A stretch of 11,540 nucleotides of DNA from Peptococcaceae bacterium (GTDB taxonomy: Bacteria > Bacillota > Desulfitobacteriia > Desulfitobacteriales > Syntrophobotulaceae), in assembly GCA_012523535.1 (NCBI GenBank), contig JAAYII010000114.1:1-11540 (forward strand), read 5' to 3'. Shown here piece after piece: positions 1 through 6,589 of this stretch. Under the pieces are notes generated by a model that had not been told where the DNA came from, did no database searches, and saw nothing but the letters and a program-made list of their open reading frames with translations. Both the position numbers and the translations under genes were made by a program. Within the stretch, counting starts at the first letter, position 1; each line of letters starts with the position of its first letter.

Positions 1-252
1 ACTTTAAACAGTGTGCTTCGGGAATGGGTGCATTTAAATCCCCCACCTTCGGATAAAGGAAAAAGGTTGAAAATCCTTTATGCTACCCAACAAGGTGTTC
101 AACCACCGACATTTATCTTTTTTGTCAATGATCCAGAACTTGTTCATTTCTCTTATAGTCGCTATCTTGAAAACCAATTAAGAAAAAATTTCGGTTTTGA
201 AGGATCTCCTTTAAGGCTAATCATGAGAAAAAGAGAAGAGGAGAATGATTGA
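1..252 (+). CDS. der: Ribosome-assembly GTPase Der, C-terminal end (partial)
   Basis: This is the last 83 codons of a protein whose 5' part lies before the window; the open frame runs from base 1 to the TGA at 250-252. The residues match the C-terminal KH-like domain of Der (EngA), a double-GTPase needed for 50S ribosomal subunit maturation. Diagnostic pieces are LREWVHLNPPP, the strand KILYATQQGVQPPTFIFFVN, the helix FSYSRYLENQLRKNFGFEG and the tail SPLRLIMRKR. The G domains are not in view, so GTPase integrity cannot be judged. The stop overlaps the TTG start of plsY by four bases, so the two are probably translationally coupled. The neighbourhood der-plsY-gpsA is common in Firmicutes, which supports the call. 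Confidence 0.93.
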   Translation, partial: TLNSVLREWVHLNPPPSDKGKRLKILYATQQGVQPPTFIFFVNDPELVHFSYSRYLENQLRKNFGFEGSPLRLIMRKREEEND

Positions 253-869
253 TCACTATGCTCACTTATAAGCTTTTTATTTTCTTAGTTGCATATTTAC
301 TTGGCACAATTCCATCCGCCTTTCTTGCCGGTAAAATAAAGAAAATAGATGTCCGCAAGTTGGGCAGCGGTAATATAGGCGCGACCAATGCTTATCGACT
401 GTTGGGGAAAAAATGGGGTATTGCTGTTTTGGCAGCCGATGCTGTTAAAGGAGGCTTGGCCGCTTATTTGGGACTTATATTTTTTGGGACCTGGGGAGGA
501 TTAGCCGGAGGTATATTGGCTTTGCTGGGCCATACTTTTAATCCTTGGTTTGGCTTTAAACCCAGTGGGAAGGGAGTTGCCAGCGCACTTGGTATTGTAT
601 GTGTATTAATGCCCAAAGTGATGGTAGTGGGCGTTTGTGTTTTTGTTGTTACAGTAGCTATCAGCAGGTTTGTCTCCCTTGGTTCGGTCCTGGGAGCGTT
701 GGCAGTGATTATTACGGCTTTAGTTTTTCGGGAAGAGCTTCCTAATATTATCTTTGCTATAATCGGTTGTTCCCTTATTGTGATTAGGCATATAGGCAAT
801 TTAAAAAGAATTGCCAATGGTACGGAGCCTAAGTTCGGTCAAAAGCATGATAGTAAAGATAGGAAGTGA
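249..869 (+). CDS. plsY: Acyl-phosphate:glycerol-3-phosphate acyltransferase PlsY
   Basis: PlsY is a polytopic inner-membrane enzyme that moves the acyl group from acyl-phosphate to glycerol-3-phosphate, making lysophosphatidate, the first step of phospholipid synthesis. The 206-residue product has the usual length and hydrophobicity. Three family motifs are visible: GSGNIGATNAYR (about 39-50), GHTF...GFKPSGKGVAS (93-111) and RHIGNLKRIANGTEPKFG near the end (180-197). The second motif reads KPSGKG rather than the common KGGKG, which I take as lineage variation. I chose the TTG at 249 because GAGGAG at 238-243 sits five bases upstream and the start overlaps the der stop; the ATG at 258 has a poorer spacing. 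The stop lies four bases before gpsA, whose product supplies the substrate glycerol-3-phosphate. Confidence 0.93.
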   Translation: MITMLTYKLFIFLVAYLLGTIPSAFLAGKIKKIDVRKLGSGNIGATNAYRLLGKKWGIAVLAADAVKGGLAAYLGLIFFGTWGGLAGGILALLGHTFNPWFGFKPSGKGVASALGIVCVLMPKVMVVGVCVFVVTVAISRFVSLGSVLGALAVIITALVFREELPNIIFAIIGCSLIVIRHIGNLKRIANGTEPKFGQKHDSKDRK

Positions 870-873
870 TGAG

Positions 874-1890
874 ATGAAAAAAACCGCTGTATATGGGGCA
901 GGAAGCTGGGGAACGGCCATAGCTCTTCTTTTGGCTAGGGCCGGTCATCAAGTTTCACTTATCGGAAGGAACCAAGAAAAAATCAACACCATGAAAAACA
1001 GGAGGGAAAACACTTACTATCTTCCCGGGGTAACTCTACCGGATATGATCATGCCTTCGATCGACTTACAGGATATTGACGCCGATGTAGTATTCTTGAG
1101 TGTGCCATCGCATACGGTAAGGGAAAGTTGCCGTTTAATAAAACCGTTTTTGCGTCCAAATTGTATCATTGTTAATACGGCTAAAGGGTTGGAAGAAAAA
1201 ACTTATCTTAGACTTTCCCAAGTAATAGCCCAGGAACTTCCCGACCACCCGCTGGCAGTCTTATCAGGACCCAGCCACGCCGAAGAGGTGGGTAAGGACG
1301 TGGTGACAGCCGTTGTTGTCGCAGCTCAGGATATAAAAACCGCGGAAACGGTCCAGGATTTGATTATGACTCCCAAATTCAGAGTATATACCAATCATGA
1401 CTTGATTGGTGTGGAGATGGGCGGAGCATTAAAAAATATTATTGCTCTTTGCACAGGAATATTGGAAGGCATGAATCCCAGGGATAATACCAGGGCTGCC
1501 TTAATCACCAGAGGATTGGCTGAGATTACCAGATTGGGTGTAGCCATGGGCGGGAAACTCGAAACATTTTATGGTTTGGCGGGAATCGGTGATTTGATTG
1601 TAACTTGCTCGAGTTCTCACAGCCGGAATTTAAGGGCCGGTAGGGCTCTTGGTGCAGGTAAATCATTGGATGAAGTTTTGAAAGAAGTTGGCATGGTTGT
1701 GGAGGGAGTTAGGATAACCAAGATTGCTTATGAATTAAGCCAACGCCTGAATATCGCTATGCCTATTACTGAGAAGGCCTATAACGTGCTTTTTAACAAT
1801 CTAAGTCCCCATGAAGCATTAGTGGAGTTGATGATGCGAGGTAAAAAACACGAAACCGAGGTTAGAGAATTCCTCGGTAAAGGACAATAA
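874..1890 (+). CDS. gpsA: Glycerol-3-phosphate dehydrogenase [NAD(P)+]
   Basis: This cytosolic enzyme reduces dihydroxyacetone phosphate to sn-glycerol-3-phosphate, the backbone for membrane lipids. The 338-residue product shows the N-terminal Rossmann motif GAGSWGTA (8-15), then NTAKGLE (101-107), GPSHAEEV (132-139), the catalytic lysine region MGGALKNI (K187) and the C-terminal GLAGIGDLIVTCSSSHSRN (234-252). The start is ATG 874, seven bases after AGGAAG (861-866). The open frame extends upstream to a codon at 811, but those 21 residues lie inside plsY and do not look like GpsA. It follows plsY by four bases and ends just before a hairpin terminator, so der-plsY-gpsA probably share a transcript. 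No broken motif is seen. Confidence 0.96.
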   Translation: MKKTAVYGAGSWGTAIALLLARAGHQVSLIGRNQEKINTMKNRRENTYYLPGVTLPDMIMPSIDLQDIDADVVFLSVPSHTVRESCRLIKPFLRPNCIIVNTAKGLEEKTYLRLSQVIAQELPDHPLAVLSGPSHAEEVGKDVVTAVVVAAQDIKTAETVQDLIMTPKFRVYTNHDLIGVEMGGALKNIIALCTGILEGMNPRDNTRAALITRGLAEITRLGVAMGGKLETFYGLAGIGDLIVTCSSSHSRNLRAGRALGAGKSLDEVLKEVGMVVEGVRITKIAYELSQRLNIAMPITEKAYNVLFNNLSPHEALVELMMRGKKHETEVREFLGKGQ

Positions 1891-1907
1891 GTGATTTCTC
1901 TGAAACC

Positions 1908-1935
1908 ATGGCACCTTTACGGGTGTCATTTTTTT
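1908..1935 (+). terminator. Intrinsic terminator after gpsA
   Basis: The stem is TGGCACC (1909-1915) paired with GGTGTCA (1922-1928), with one G-U pair and a TTTACG loop. A1908 can add a pair with T1929. Seven T follow (1929-1935). It ends the der-plsY-gpsA unit and separates it from spoIVA. Confidence 0.8.
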
Positions 1936-1996
1936 ATATCCTGGGCATAAATATTTAGACATAATTAACTTTTTATTTAAATATACATATAGTGCC

Positions 1997-2077
1997 TGAG
2001 GTGCTAGTCCTGTACCTACTAATACAGAATACCGGGGGTAGATTTTAGGTCCTTACTACCAAGGACAGCACAACTCA
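1997..2077 (+). promoter_or_regulatory. Structured 5' leader of spoIVA, three-way-junction-like
   Basis: The leader folds on paper into a long closing stem: TGAG+GTGCT+GTCCT (1997-2011, A2006 bulged) with AGGAC+AGCAC+CTCA (2062-2077, AA 2072-2073 bulged), 14 Watson-Crick pairs. Inside are two candidate arms, (C)TGTA/TACA(G) at 2010-2014 and 2023-2027, and GGTAG/CTACC at 2037-2041 and 2056-2060. A second hairpin, GTCCTT (2049-2054) with AAGGAC (2061-2066), uses the same AAGGAC and so excludes the closing stem. The closing stem ends four bases before the spoIVA SD (2081-2086). This could be a translational switch, an mRNA-stabilising element or an unrecognised RNA class. It does not match a riboswitch consensus I know. 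The pairings are seen; the function is inference. Confidence 0.45.
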
Positions 2078-2095
2078 AAAGGAGGGAAAAACTCT

Positions 2096-3580
2096 ATGCA
2101 AAATTTTAATATTTTCAGCGATATTGCTGAACGAACGGGAGGGGATATTTATTTCGGTGTTGTGGGTCCCGTAAGGACTGGAAAATCTACATTTATTAAG
2201 CATTTCATGGAACTTCTGGTCCTTCCCAATATTGCCAATGTATTTGAGAGAGAAAGAGCACGGGATGAGCTTCCACAAAGCGGAGCTGGAAGGAGAATTA
2301 CTACTACCGAACCTAAATTTATCCCTTCCGAGGCGGTTGAAGTCATTTTGAAAGATACTATTCGTATGAATGTTCGCTTGGTAGACTGTGTCGGTTATTC
2401 GGTTGAAGGTGCTTTGGGGTATGAAGGGGAAGAAGGCGAAGAACCTCGTATGGTCCATACTCCATGGAGCGAAGAACCTATACCTTTTCAGGAGGCTGCC
2501 GAAATCGGAACCAGAAAAGTAATTACCGACCATTCTACCTTGGGGATAGTTGTGACCACGGATGGTACTATTTCCGACATCCCCCGAGAAAACTATATTC
2601 AAGCTGAGCAGCGTGTTATTGAAGAATTAAAGGAATTGGGCAAGCCATTTATTGTAATTCTCAATACCACCAGGCCTTATGCGGAAAATACCCTGGAGTT
2701 GGGGCGTTTGCTGGAAGAGACCTATCAAGTGCCGGTAATTCCTTTGGATTGCATGCAAATGAATTTGAACGATATTTCACAGGTCTTGGAAGAACTTCTT
2801 TACGAATTCCCCGTATCCGAGGTAAATATTGAACTGCCTAAATGGGTAGAAGAATTAGAGCTTAATCATCCGATCAGAGCCAGTTTTGAAGAAGTAATTC
2901 AAAAAGCGGTTGCCAATATTAAAAAAATAAGAGATTTAGATAGTGCCTTGGATATTTTGGCAGAGTGTGAACATGCTAAAGATGTTATTCTCAAAGAAAC
3001 AAACTTAGGTACCGGTCGGGCTGAAATTCAGATTACTACTGAAAACGACTTGTTTAAGCAAGTACTTGAGCAGCTTACTGGAGTGGAAATCGAAGGAGAA
3101 CATACTTTGCTTAGAATGATTCTTGATTACAGCAAAGCCAAAAAAGAGTGGGATAAACTTTCTAAAGCCTTTGAAGATGTACGCACCAATGGCTATGGAG
3201 TAGTTACTCCTCAATTGGAAGAGATGCTTTTGGAAGAACCGGAATTAGTCAAGTCCGGTGGACATTATGGTATTAAATTAAAAGCAAGTGCTCCTTCTTT
3301 GCATATTCTGAGGGCTGATGTTACCACAGAGATCACTCCGTTGATCGGTACGGAAAAACAAGCTGAAGAACTGGTTAAATATATTCTGGATGAATTCGAG
3401 TCTGACCCTCAGAAAGTGTGGAGTTCCAATATTTTCGGTAAATCATTGCATGACTTGGTTAGAGAGGGTATTCAAAACAAACTATATAAAATGCCAAGTA
3501 ATGTACAGGCTAAACTGCAGGATACCTTGCAGCGGATTGTAAACGATGGACATGGTGGCCTGATTTGTATCATTATTTAG
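2096..3580 (+). CDS. spoIVA: Stage IV sporulation protein A, coat morphogenetic ATPase
   Basis: SpoIVA is made in the mother cell during sporulation, binds the outer forespore membrane through SpoVM, and polymerises in an ATP-dependent way into the basement layer of the spore coat; it is also needed for the cortex. The 494-residue product is almost exactly the length I recall for the B. subtilis protein. Visible motifs are the Walker A loop GPVRTGKST (24-32, K30), the LVDCVGY Walker-B-like segment with D97, the ILNTTRP strand end (188-194), a long helical middle region and the conserved glycine/isoleucine-rich C-terminus GGLICIII. ATG 2096 lies nine bases after GGAGGG (2081-2086). It is preceded by a terminator and an unusual folded leader and looks monocistronic. 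In B. subtilis transcription is by sigma-E; I could not identify a convincing sigma-E promoter here. Confidence 0.97.
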   Translation: MQNFNIFSDIAERTGGDIYFGVVGPVRTGKSTFIKHFMELLVLPNIANVFERERARDELPQSGAGRRITTTEPKFIPSEAVEVILKDTIRMNVRLVDCVGYSVEGALGYEGEEGEEPRMVHTPWSEEPIPFQEAAEIGTRKVITDHSTLGIVVTTDGTISDIPRENYIQAEQRVIEELKELGKPFIVILNTTRPYAENTLELGRLLEETYQVPVIPLDCMQMNLNDISQVLEELLYEFPVSEVNIELPKWVEELELNHPIRASFEEVIQKAVANIKKIRDLDSALDILAECEHAKDVILKETNLGTGRAEIQITTENDLFKQVLEQLTGVEIEGEHTLLRMILDYSKAKKEWDKLSKAFEDVRTNGYGVVTPQLEEMLLEEPELVKSGGHYGIKLKASAPSLHILRADVTTEITPLIGTEKQAEELVKYILDEFESDPQKVWSSNIFGKSLHDLVREGIQNKLYKMPSNVQAKLQDTLQRIVNDGHGGLICIII

Positions 3581-3608
3581 GGTATTCCTCTAAAAAGGAA
3601 TACCCTAA
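3577..3608 (+). terminator. Perfect 13-bp inverted repeat at the end of spoIVA, terminator-like
   Basis: TTAGGGTATTCCT (3577-3589) pairs perfectly with AGGAATACCCTAA (3596-3608) around the loop CTAAAA. The spoIVA stop codon (3578-3580) is inside the left arm. There is no T tract on either side, so this is an atypical terminator. It may instead protect the mRNA 3' end. Confidence 0.5.
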
Positions 3609-3636
3609 GCTTCACCGTTTGAGTCCGGGATAGCTA

Positions 3637-3666
3637 TTGTCAAGTGGCTTCTCAAATGCTTATAAT
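3637..3666 (+). promoter_or_regulatory. Sigma-A promoter of the ACT-domain gene
   Basis: TTGTCA (3637-3642, one mismatch to the -35 consensus) and a perfect TATAAT (3661-3666) are separated by 18 bases. Transcription would start near 3673, giving a leader of about 36 bases. The promoter lies inside an apparent N-terminal extension of the downstream frame, which argues that the extension is not translated. Confidence 0.7.
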
Positions 3667-3708
3667 ACAAGCAGGGTATGTGCAAGAATCTATCAAGGGG
3701 AGAAGTCA

Positions 3709-4155
3709 TTGGCTACACAAAAAAAAGATTTTCTCTTGGTTAATAAGGATATTCTGCCGGAAGCCATAGTAAAAACGGCTCTGGCTAAAGAGTTGTTGGC
3801 TAAGTTTGATGCTTTAACTGTTAATGAAGCATGCGAACGGGTAGGAATAAGCAGAAGTGCTTTTTATAAGTACAAAGACGGGGTTTTCCCATTTTATGAA
3901 GCTAGTAAGGTCAAAATTATAACTTTGTCTTTGCTCCTGGTTGATCGAGCAGGGGTATTATCCGATGTTCTTAATTATATTGCTTCTGTCAAGGGCAATA
4001 TTTTAACTATCAACCAGGGAATTCCTCTTCAAGGTATTGCCAACGTTTCCATATCTATTGAAACAGAGGGCATGGAAGAAACGGTGGAGAGTTTACTGAG
4101 TAATATGAGTGAGATAGATGGAGTTTGCAAGGTAGAACTTATTGCCAAAAACTAA
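3709..4155 (+). CDS. ACT domain-containing protein, PheB/UPF0735 family
   Basis: The 148-residue product has an N-terminal helix-turn-helix-like region (about 36-58, TVNEACERVGISRSAFYKYK) followed by a C-terminal ACT domain (about 70-146; VDRAGVLSDVLNYIASVKGNI is the amino-acid-binding signature region). This matches B. subtilis PheB in layout and length (about 147 residues). ACT domains usually sense amino acids; the precise role of this family is not settled, though some members sit beside phenylalanine or homoserine pathway genes. I chose the TTG at 3709 because AAGGGGAG lies just upstream and a promoter with perfect TATAAT occupies 3637-3666. The longer frame from TTG 3637 would start inside that promoter. 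No amino-acid biosynthetic gene is adjacent here. Confidence 0.88.
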   Translation: MATQKKDFLLVNKDILPEAIVKTALAKELLAKFDALTVNEACERVGISRSAFYKYKDGVFPFYEASKVKIITLSLLLVDRAGVLSDVLNYIASVKGNILTINQGIPLQGIANVSISIETEGMEETVESLLSNMSEIDGVCKVELIAKN

Positions 4156-4176
4156 GTAAAAAAATTTGAAAAACAA

Positions 4177-4728
4177 TTATTCTATATCTGCGGGGTAGTG
4201 ATTTTCTTTTTGCCCGGTAGGGGCTTGCCGGAATACAGATGGATGAGCAAGCCATTTTATTAAATAGGAAGTAACAATACCATAGAGAACATTATGCCAA
4301 ATTGCCGAATATCCTGTCTTGGTTAAGTGGGGCGTAACTTTATAAATACCCAGCCGCTGCCCTATTATGTATAGGGCCTGCCATGTAAACAACCCGGATA
4401 GTGAACCCTTGAGTAGAATAAAGTCCAGGCCTGCCTTTTTATAAAAAGGAACCAGCAAAACACCGATCATACTCCCATTCAATAGATGAGCCATCAGGCC
4501 GAGAGCATAGTTTTTGGGCTTTTTTGTTTTATTTGATTTCATAAATAAAGAGCCGGCAACATTGGCGTAGCGTATCTCCGTTTTTTTTCTGCGATAAAGA
4601 AGAGAATTAGAGATTGTCATTACTATACTGCCTATTAGTCCTGTTGCAGCTCCTAATACCACCGAATCTTTAATAAATTTACCTCGTTTCAATAGCTTCC
4701 AAATTTGATTATATTTTATGGGCACCAT
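4177..4728 (-). CDS. Membrane protein of unknown function
   Basis: I do not recognise a named family. The 183-residue product (MVPIKYNQIWKLL...) has about four hydrophobic stretches: after KDS (around 21-41, GAATGLIGSIVMTISNSLLY), around 73-97 (ALGLMAHLLNGSMIGVLLVP), around 101-125, and around 144-158 near the C-terminus, joined by basic loops. The start is ATG 4728: AAGGAG (reading leftward from about 4744) lies ten bases before it, and the longer TTG frame at 4749 would run through that SD. It is convergent with the ACT gene, with only 21 bases between stops and no clear hairpin. Its promoter should lie in 4729-4949, but I saw no convincing one. The first hydrophobic segment with its glycine pattern may be a lineage-specific conserved domain. 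Confidence 0.7.
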   Translation of the reverse strand: MVPIKYNQIWKLLKRGKFIKDSVVLGAATGLIGSIVMTISNSLLYRRKKTEIRYANVAGSLFMKSNKTKKPKNYALGLMAHLLNGSMIGVLLVPFYKKAGLDFILLKGSLSGLFTWQALYIIGQRLGIYKVTPHLTKTGYSAIWHNVLYGIVTSYLIKWLAHPSVFRQAPTGQKENHYPADIE

Positions 4729-4949
4729 ATCAAAAACACTCCTTGGCAAATCTAGTATTAACTTTAGGATTTCCCTGAAAAAAGCTTAATACTACAGAAA
4801 CATTATGGTATTTCTTAGAATTTTTTGTTTTATAATGATTACCGGCGAGCCTTTTAAGTAAAATGATTTTATATTTAAAAAACTAACTTGATTTTTTAGA
4901 GTCTGTATGATAAATTATATAGGTGTCTCAGGAGAATTCATTTATATAG

Positions 4950-5027
4950 CGGGGCGTAGCTCAGTTTGGCTAGAGCGCTACCTTGGGGTGGTAGAGGCCG
5001 CACGTTCAAGTCGTGTCGCTCCGACCA
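4950..5027 (+). tRNA. tRNA-Pro(GGG)
   Basis: A complete cloverleaf of 78 bases. The acceptor CGGGGCG (4950-4956) pairs with CGCTCCG (5017-5023) with one G-U pair. The D arm is GCTC...GAGC, the anticodon stem CTACC/GGTAG with loop TTGGGGT, and the T arm GCACG-TTCAAGT-CGTGT. Anticodon GGG is at 4985-4987 with G at position 37, as expected for proline tRNA. A discriminator A (5024) and an encoded CCA (5025-5027) complete the 3' end. It stands alone, not in a tRNA cluster, and accessory-looking DNA begins right after it. Confidence 0.97.
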
Positions 5028-5037
5028 TGAAAATCAC

Positions 5038-5066
5038 AGAGTTGCATGAAATTGCAGCTCTTATTT
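5038..5066 (+). terminator. Probable terminator of tRNA-Pro
   Basis: AGAGTTGCA (5038-5046) pairs with TGCAGCTCT (5053-5061) with one G-U pair and the loop TGAAAT. A weak, interrupted T-rich run follows (TATTTAGTT). The placement 11 bases after the tRNA CCA end supports the call; the weak U tract lowers it. Confidence 0.55.
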
Positions 5067-5362
5067 AGTTATAAAATGATAGTCCCATCTTACTTCGGTT
5101 ATTTTGGAGTTGGGGGCAAAAATAATGAACGAAAGAAAATCTTTAAAAGCCAATTCTAATCGTGAATGATTGGTACTGATTGGTTCTTAACATAAGATAT
5201 ATCTCATAACTGTGATTGACAATCTGGAGAATTTTATAAAATAAAAATTAAGGACTGTATAAACCAACAGGAAAGAGGGATGTGAAGAAAAAGCCCAATT
5301 AAATTTAGAGAGCTCAATATTTAGGACTGATCATAGTCCATAAATAGGGGGCGACGTAATGG
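5067..5362 (+). other. AT-rich intergenic stretch after tRNA-Pro
   Basis: I see no convincing gene here. The stretch holds two copies of TGATTGGT spaced ten bases apart (5167-5174, 5177-5184), a perfect -35-like TTGACA (5216-5221) with a TAAAAT (5237-5242) at a short 15-base spacing, and a small hairpin GGACT/AGTCC (5324-5328, 5335-5339) just before the next gene. These may form the regulatory region of the frameshifted gene at 5363, but none is strong alone. Confidence 0.4.
5216..5242 (+). promoter_or_regulatory. Weak candidate promoter for the frameshifted arginase-like gene
   Basis: A perfect TTGACA (5216-5221) is followed after 15 bases by TAAAAT (5237-5242). The spacing is shorter than the usual 16-18, so this is tentative. 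A start near 5249 would give a leader of about 115 bases carrying the GGACT/AGTCC hairpin. Confidence 0.3.
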
Positions 5363-6036
5363 ATGCCAGGGATATTAAGTGTTGATTTCGATTATTTTAT
5401 CGATGTTTCTTCAAAAGAAAGAGATTTATATTTTCCACGAATTAGTGAAAAAATTCCTCTTACTAAGTATAAATATCTATGGGAAAAAAGATATTCAAAA
5501 TTTCCAATGCTCAAAAAATTAGGAGTAAGAGAAAACTATTATTTTTAAAAAAATTTCTCATGTCATTAAGTACGAGAGAGGTTTTTTTATATAGAGCCGA
5601 GAGCCATAAAAGTATAAAAAGAATAATAGATATGATACCATACAACTTACCATTAAGAATCATAAACATCGATTTTCATCACGATTACTATCACTATTAT
5701 AGTGGTGAGGACAAATACAATTGCGGTAATTGGTTAAGAAGAGTGATTGAAGAAAGACCGGAAACGAAAGTGAAATGGATTAGAAGAAAAGATTCCCAGC
5801 TATATAGTTTGGAAGGGATATTTCCATTTGAGCATACAACTGATATAAAAACCATTTTAGACGAAAGGTTCGATTATGTTTTTATTTGTAAAAGCCCTGA
5901 ATGGAGCCCGCCTCATTTAAGCAATAAATTTGAAGAGTTAGCTTGGTCGACGCTGAGGGGCAAAACGGCTTATGGTTATAATCAATCAAAATCAGTGGTT
6001 ATTTATGGGGATATGCTACTGTTAAAGAATGCATGA
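5363..6036 (+). pseudogene. UPF0489/arginase-like protein, interrupted by a -1 frameshift
   Basis: Two frames join into one plausible protein of about 224 residues. The first piece (5363-5548) begins MPGILSVDFDYF and ends GVRENYYF-stop. The second continues in the -1 frame from 5545 with LKKFLMSLSTREVFLYRAESHKS, then NIDFHHDYYHYY, NCGNWLRR and FICKSPEWSPPHL. The DFDYF, SHK, DFHHD, CGNW and PEWSPPH order is what I associate with the UPF0489/arginase-fold family, whose Asp/His residues would bind metal; the substrate is unknown. The break lies at TATTTTTAAAAAAATTT (5540-5556), a T5A7 run. It may be a sequencing indel, a real mutation, or -1 slippage at TTT just before TAA. The start at 5363 follows AGGGGG (5346-5351). 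An ATG at 5359 is in another frame and stops after eight codons. Confidence 0.7.
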
Positions 6037-6095
6037 TAGAAATATATAATCTGGATGATATATAATTGAGGGGAAATAATAATATTATGGTAGGG

Positions 6096-6126
6096 GCTGC
6101 AGGTTAGTCTGCAGCATTTTTTGTTT
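6096..6126 (+). terminator. Intrinsic terminator
   Basis: A perfect 7-bp stem GCTGCAG (6096-6102) / CTGCAGC (6109-6115) with loop GTTAGT is followed by A and six T (6117-6122), then GTTT. It ends transcription of the frameshifted arginase-like gene. Confidence 0.85.
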
Positions 6127-6245
6127 GGTCTAACATTAACGCGGAGCAAAAAAATGGCAACGAGGAGGAATATTGAGTTACATCTAAAGTGGACATGGAA
6201 TATGTTAAAAGAGGGTTGATAAAAAGGGCATGAAGCAAGAAAGAG

Positions 6246-6577
6246 GTGATAAAAAATTTTGAATGGGTTGGTACACCAAACTTTAGTTCAGAAAGAAAGG
6301 GACGTAAACCTATTGCCATAGTGAATCATATTGCGGCCGGTCTTTATCCGGGTTGTTTAACTTGGATGCAGAATCCTAAGTCTCGAGTTAGCGCCCATTA
6401 TTTGACGGTGAAACAGTTCGAGCCCACCCTTTGACTGCATAAGCAACTTGTAGATAAGTGGGGAATACCGGTAGATGTAGATAATGACCATATCGTAGGC
6501 CATTACCGATCGACAGTGTAAACCGTTCGAATGATCCTGGGACAAAGTTCCCTTGGAGACAATTGTTTGAAGATTAA
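6246..6577 (+). pseudogene. N-acetylmuramoyl-L-alanine amidase (Amidase_2 type), decayed
   Basis: The N-terminal part (GTG 6246) reads VIKNFEWVGTPNF, then KPIAIVNHIAAG, TWMQNPKSRVSAHYL, the typical opening of an AmpD/Amidase_2 peptidoglycan amidase. It hits an in-frame TGA at 6432-6434. The same frame then resumes at the far end of the domain, HKQLVDKWGIPVD...DHIVGHYR (about 6438-6509). A -1 shift near 6507-6511 is needed to read IDSVNRSNDPGTKFPW and RQLFED-stop (6575-6577). Roughly 70-80 residues that normally separate these blocks are missing, including the region of the catalytic glutamate. The presumed zinc ligands (H in IVNH, H in GHY, D in NDPG) survive. Deletion, stop and frameshift together make this a genuine pseudogene rather than a sequencing artefact. 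It lies upstream of two small intact genes in one apparent unit. Confidence 0.85.
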
Positions 6578-6589
6578 AGAGGTGACAAT

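Noticed and set aside
464..817. Minus-strand open frame of 117 codons inside plsY
   Set aside because: It lies wholly within the well-supported plsY, has low-complexity Thr/Ile-rich content and matches no family I know.
811..873. Extended N-terminus for gpsA
   Set aside because: The extra 21 codons overlap plsY and precede the Rossmann strand without homology; ATG 874 has a good SD.
1925..1993. Sigma-E promoter of spoIVA
   Set aside because: CATATAGT (1986-1993) and CATAAATA (1946-1953) resemble a -10, but no -35 at the right spacing is convincing.
2075..2602. Minus-strand open frame of 175 codons over the start of spoIVA
   Set aside because: It is the antisense shadow of spoIVA. The plus strand carries Walker A and the full family length; the minus frame shows no motif.
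4888..4916. Promoter of tRNA-Pro (TTGATT, 17 bases, TAAATT)
   Set aside because: Each hexamer matches only four of six positions in very AT-rich DNA, so chance is likely.
6042..6066. Two ATATATAAT direct repeats containing TATAAT, as tandem promoters
   Set aside because: No -35 element fits, and the strong terminator at 6096-6126 would end any transcript.
6154..6219. 22-codon frame (ATG 6154) or a small phage XkdX-like remnant between the terminator and the amidase
   Set aside because: The frame is too short and lacks its own SD. The phrase VDMEYVKRGLIKRA in another frame is suggestive of a phage small protein but too short to support.
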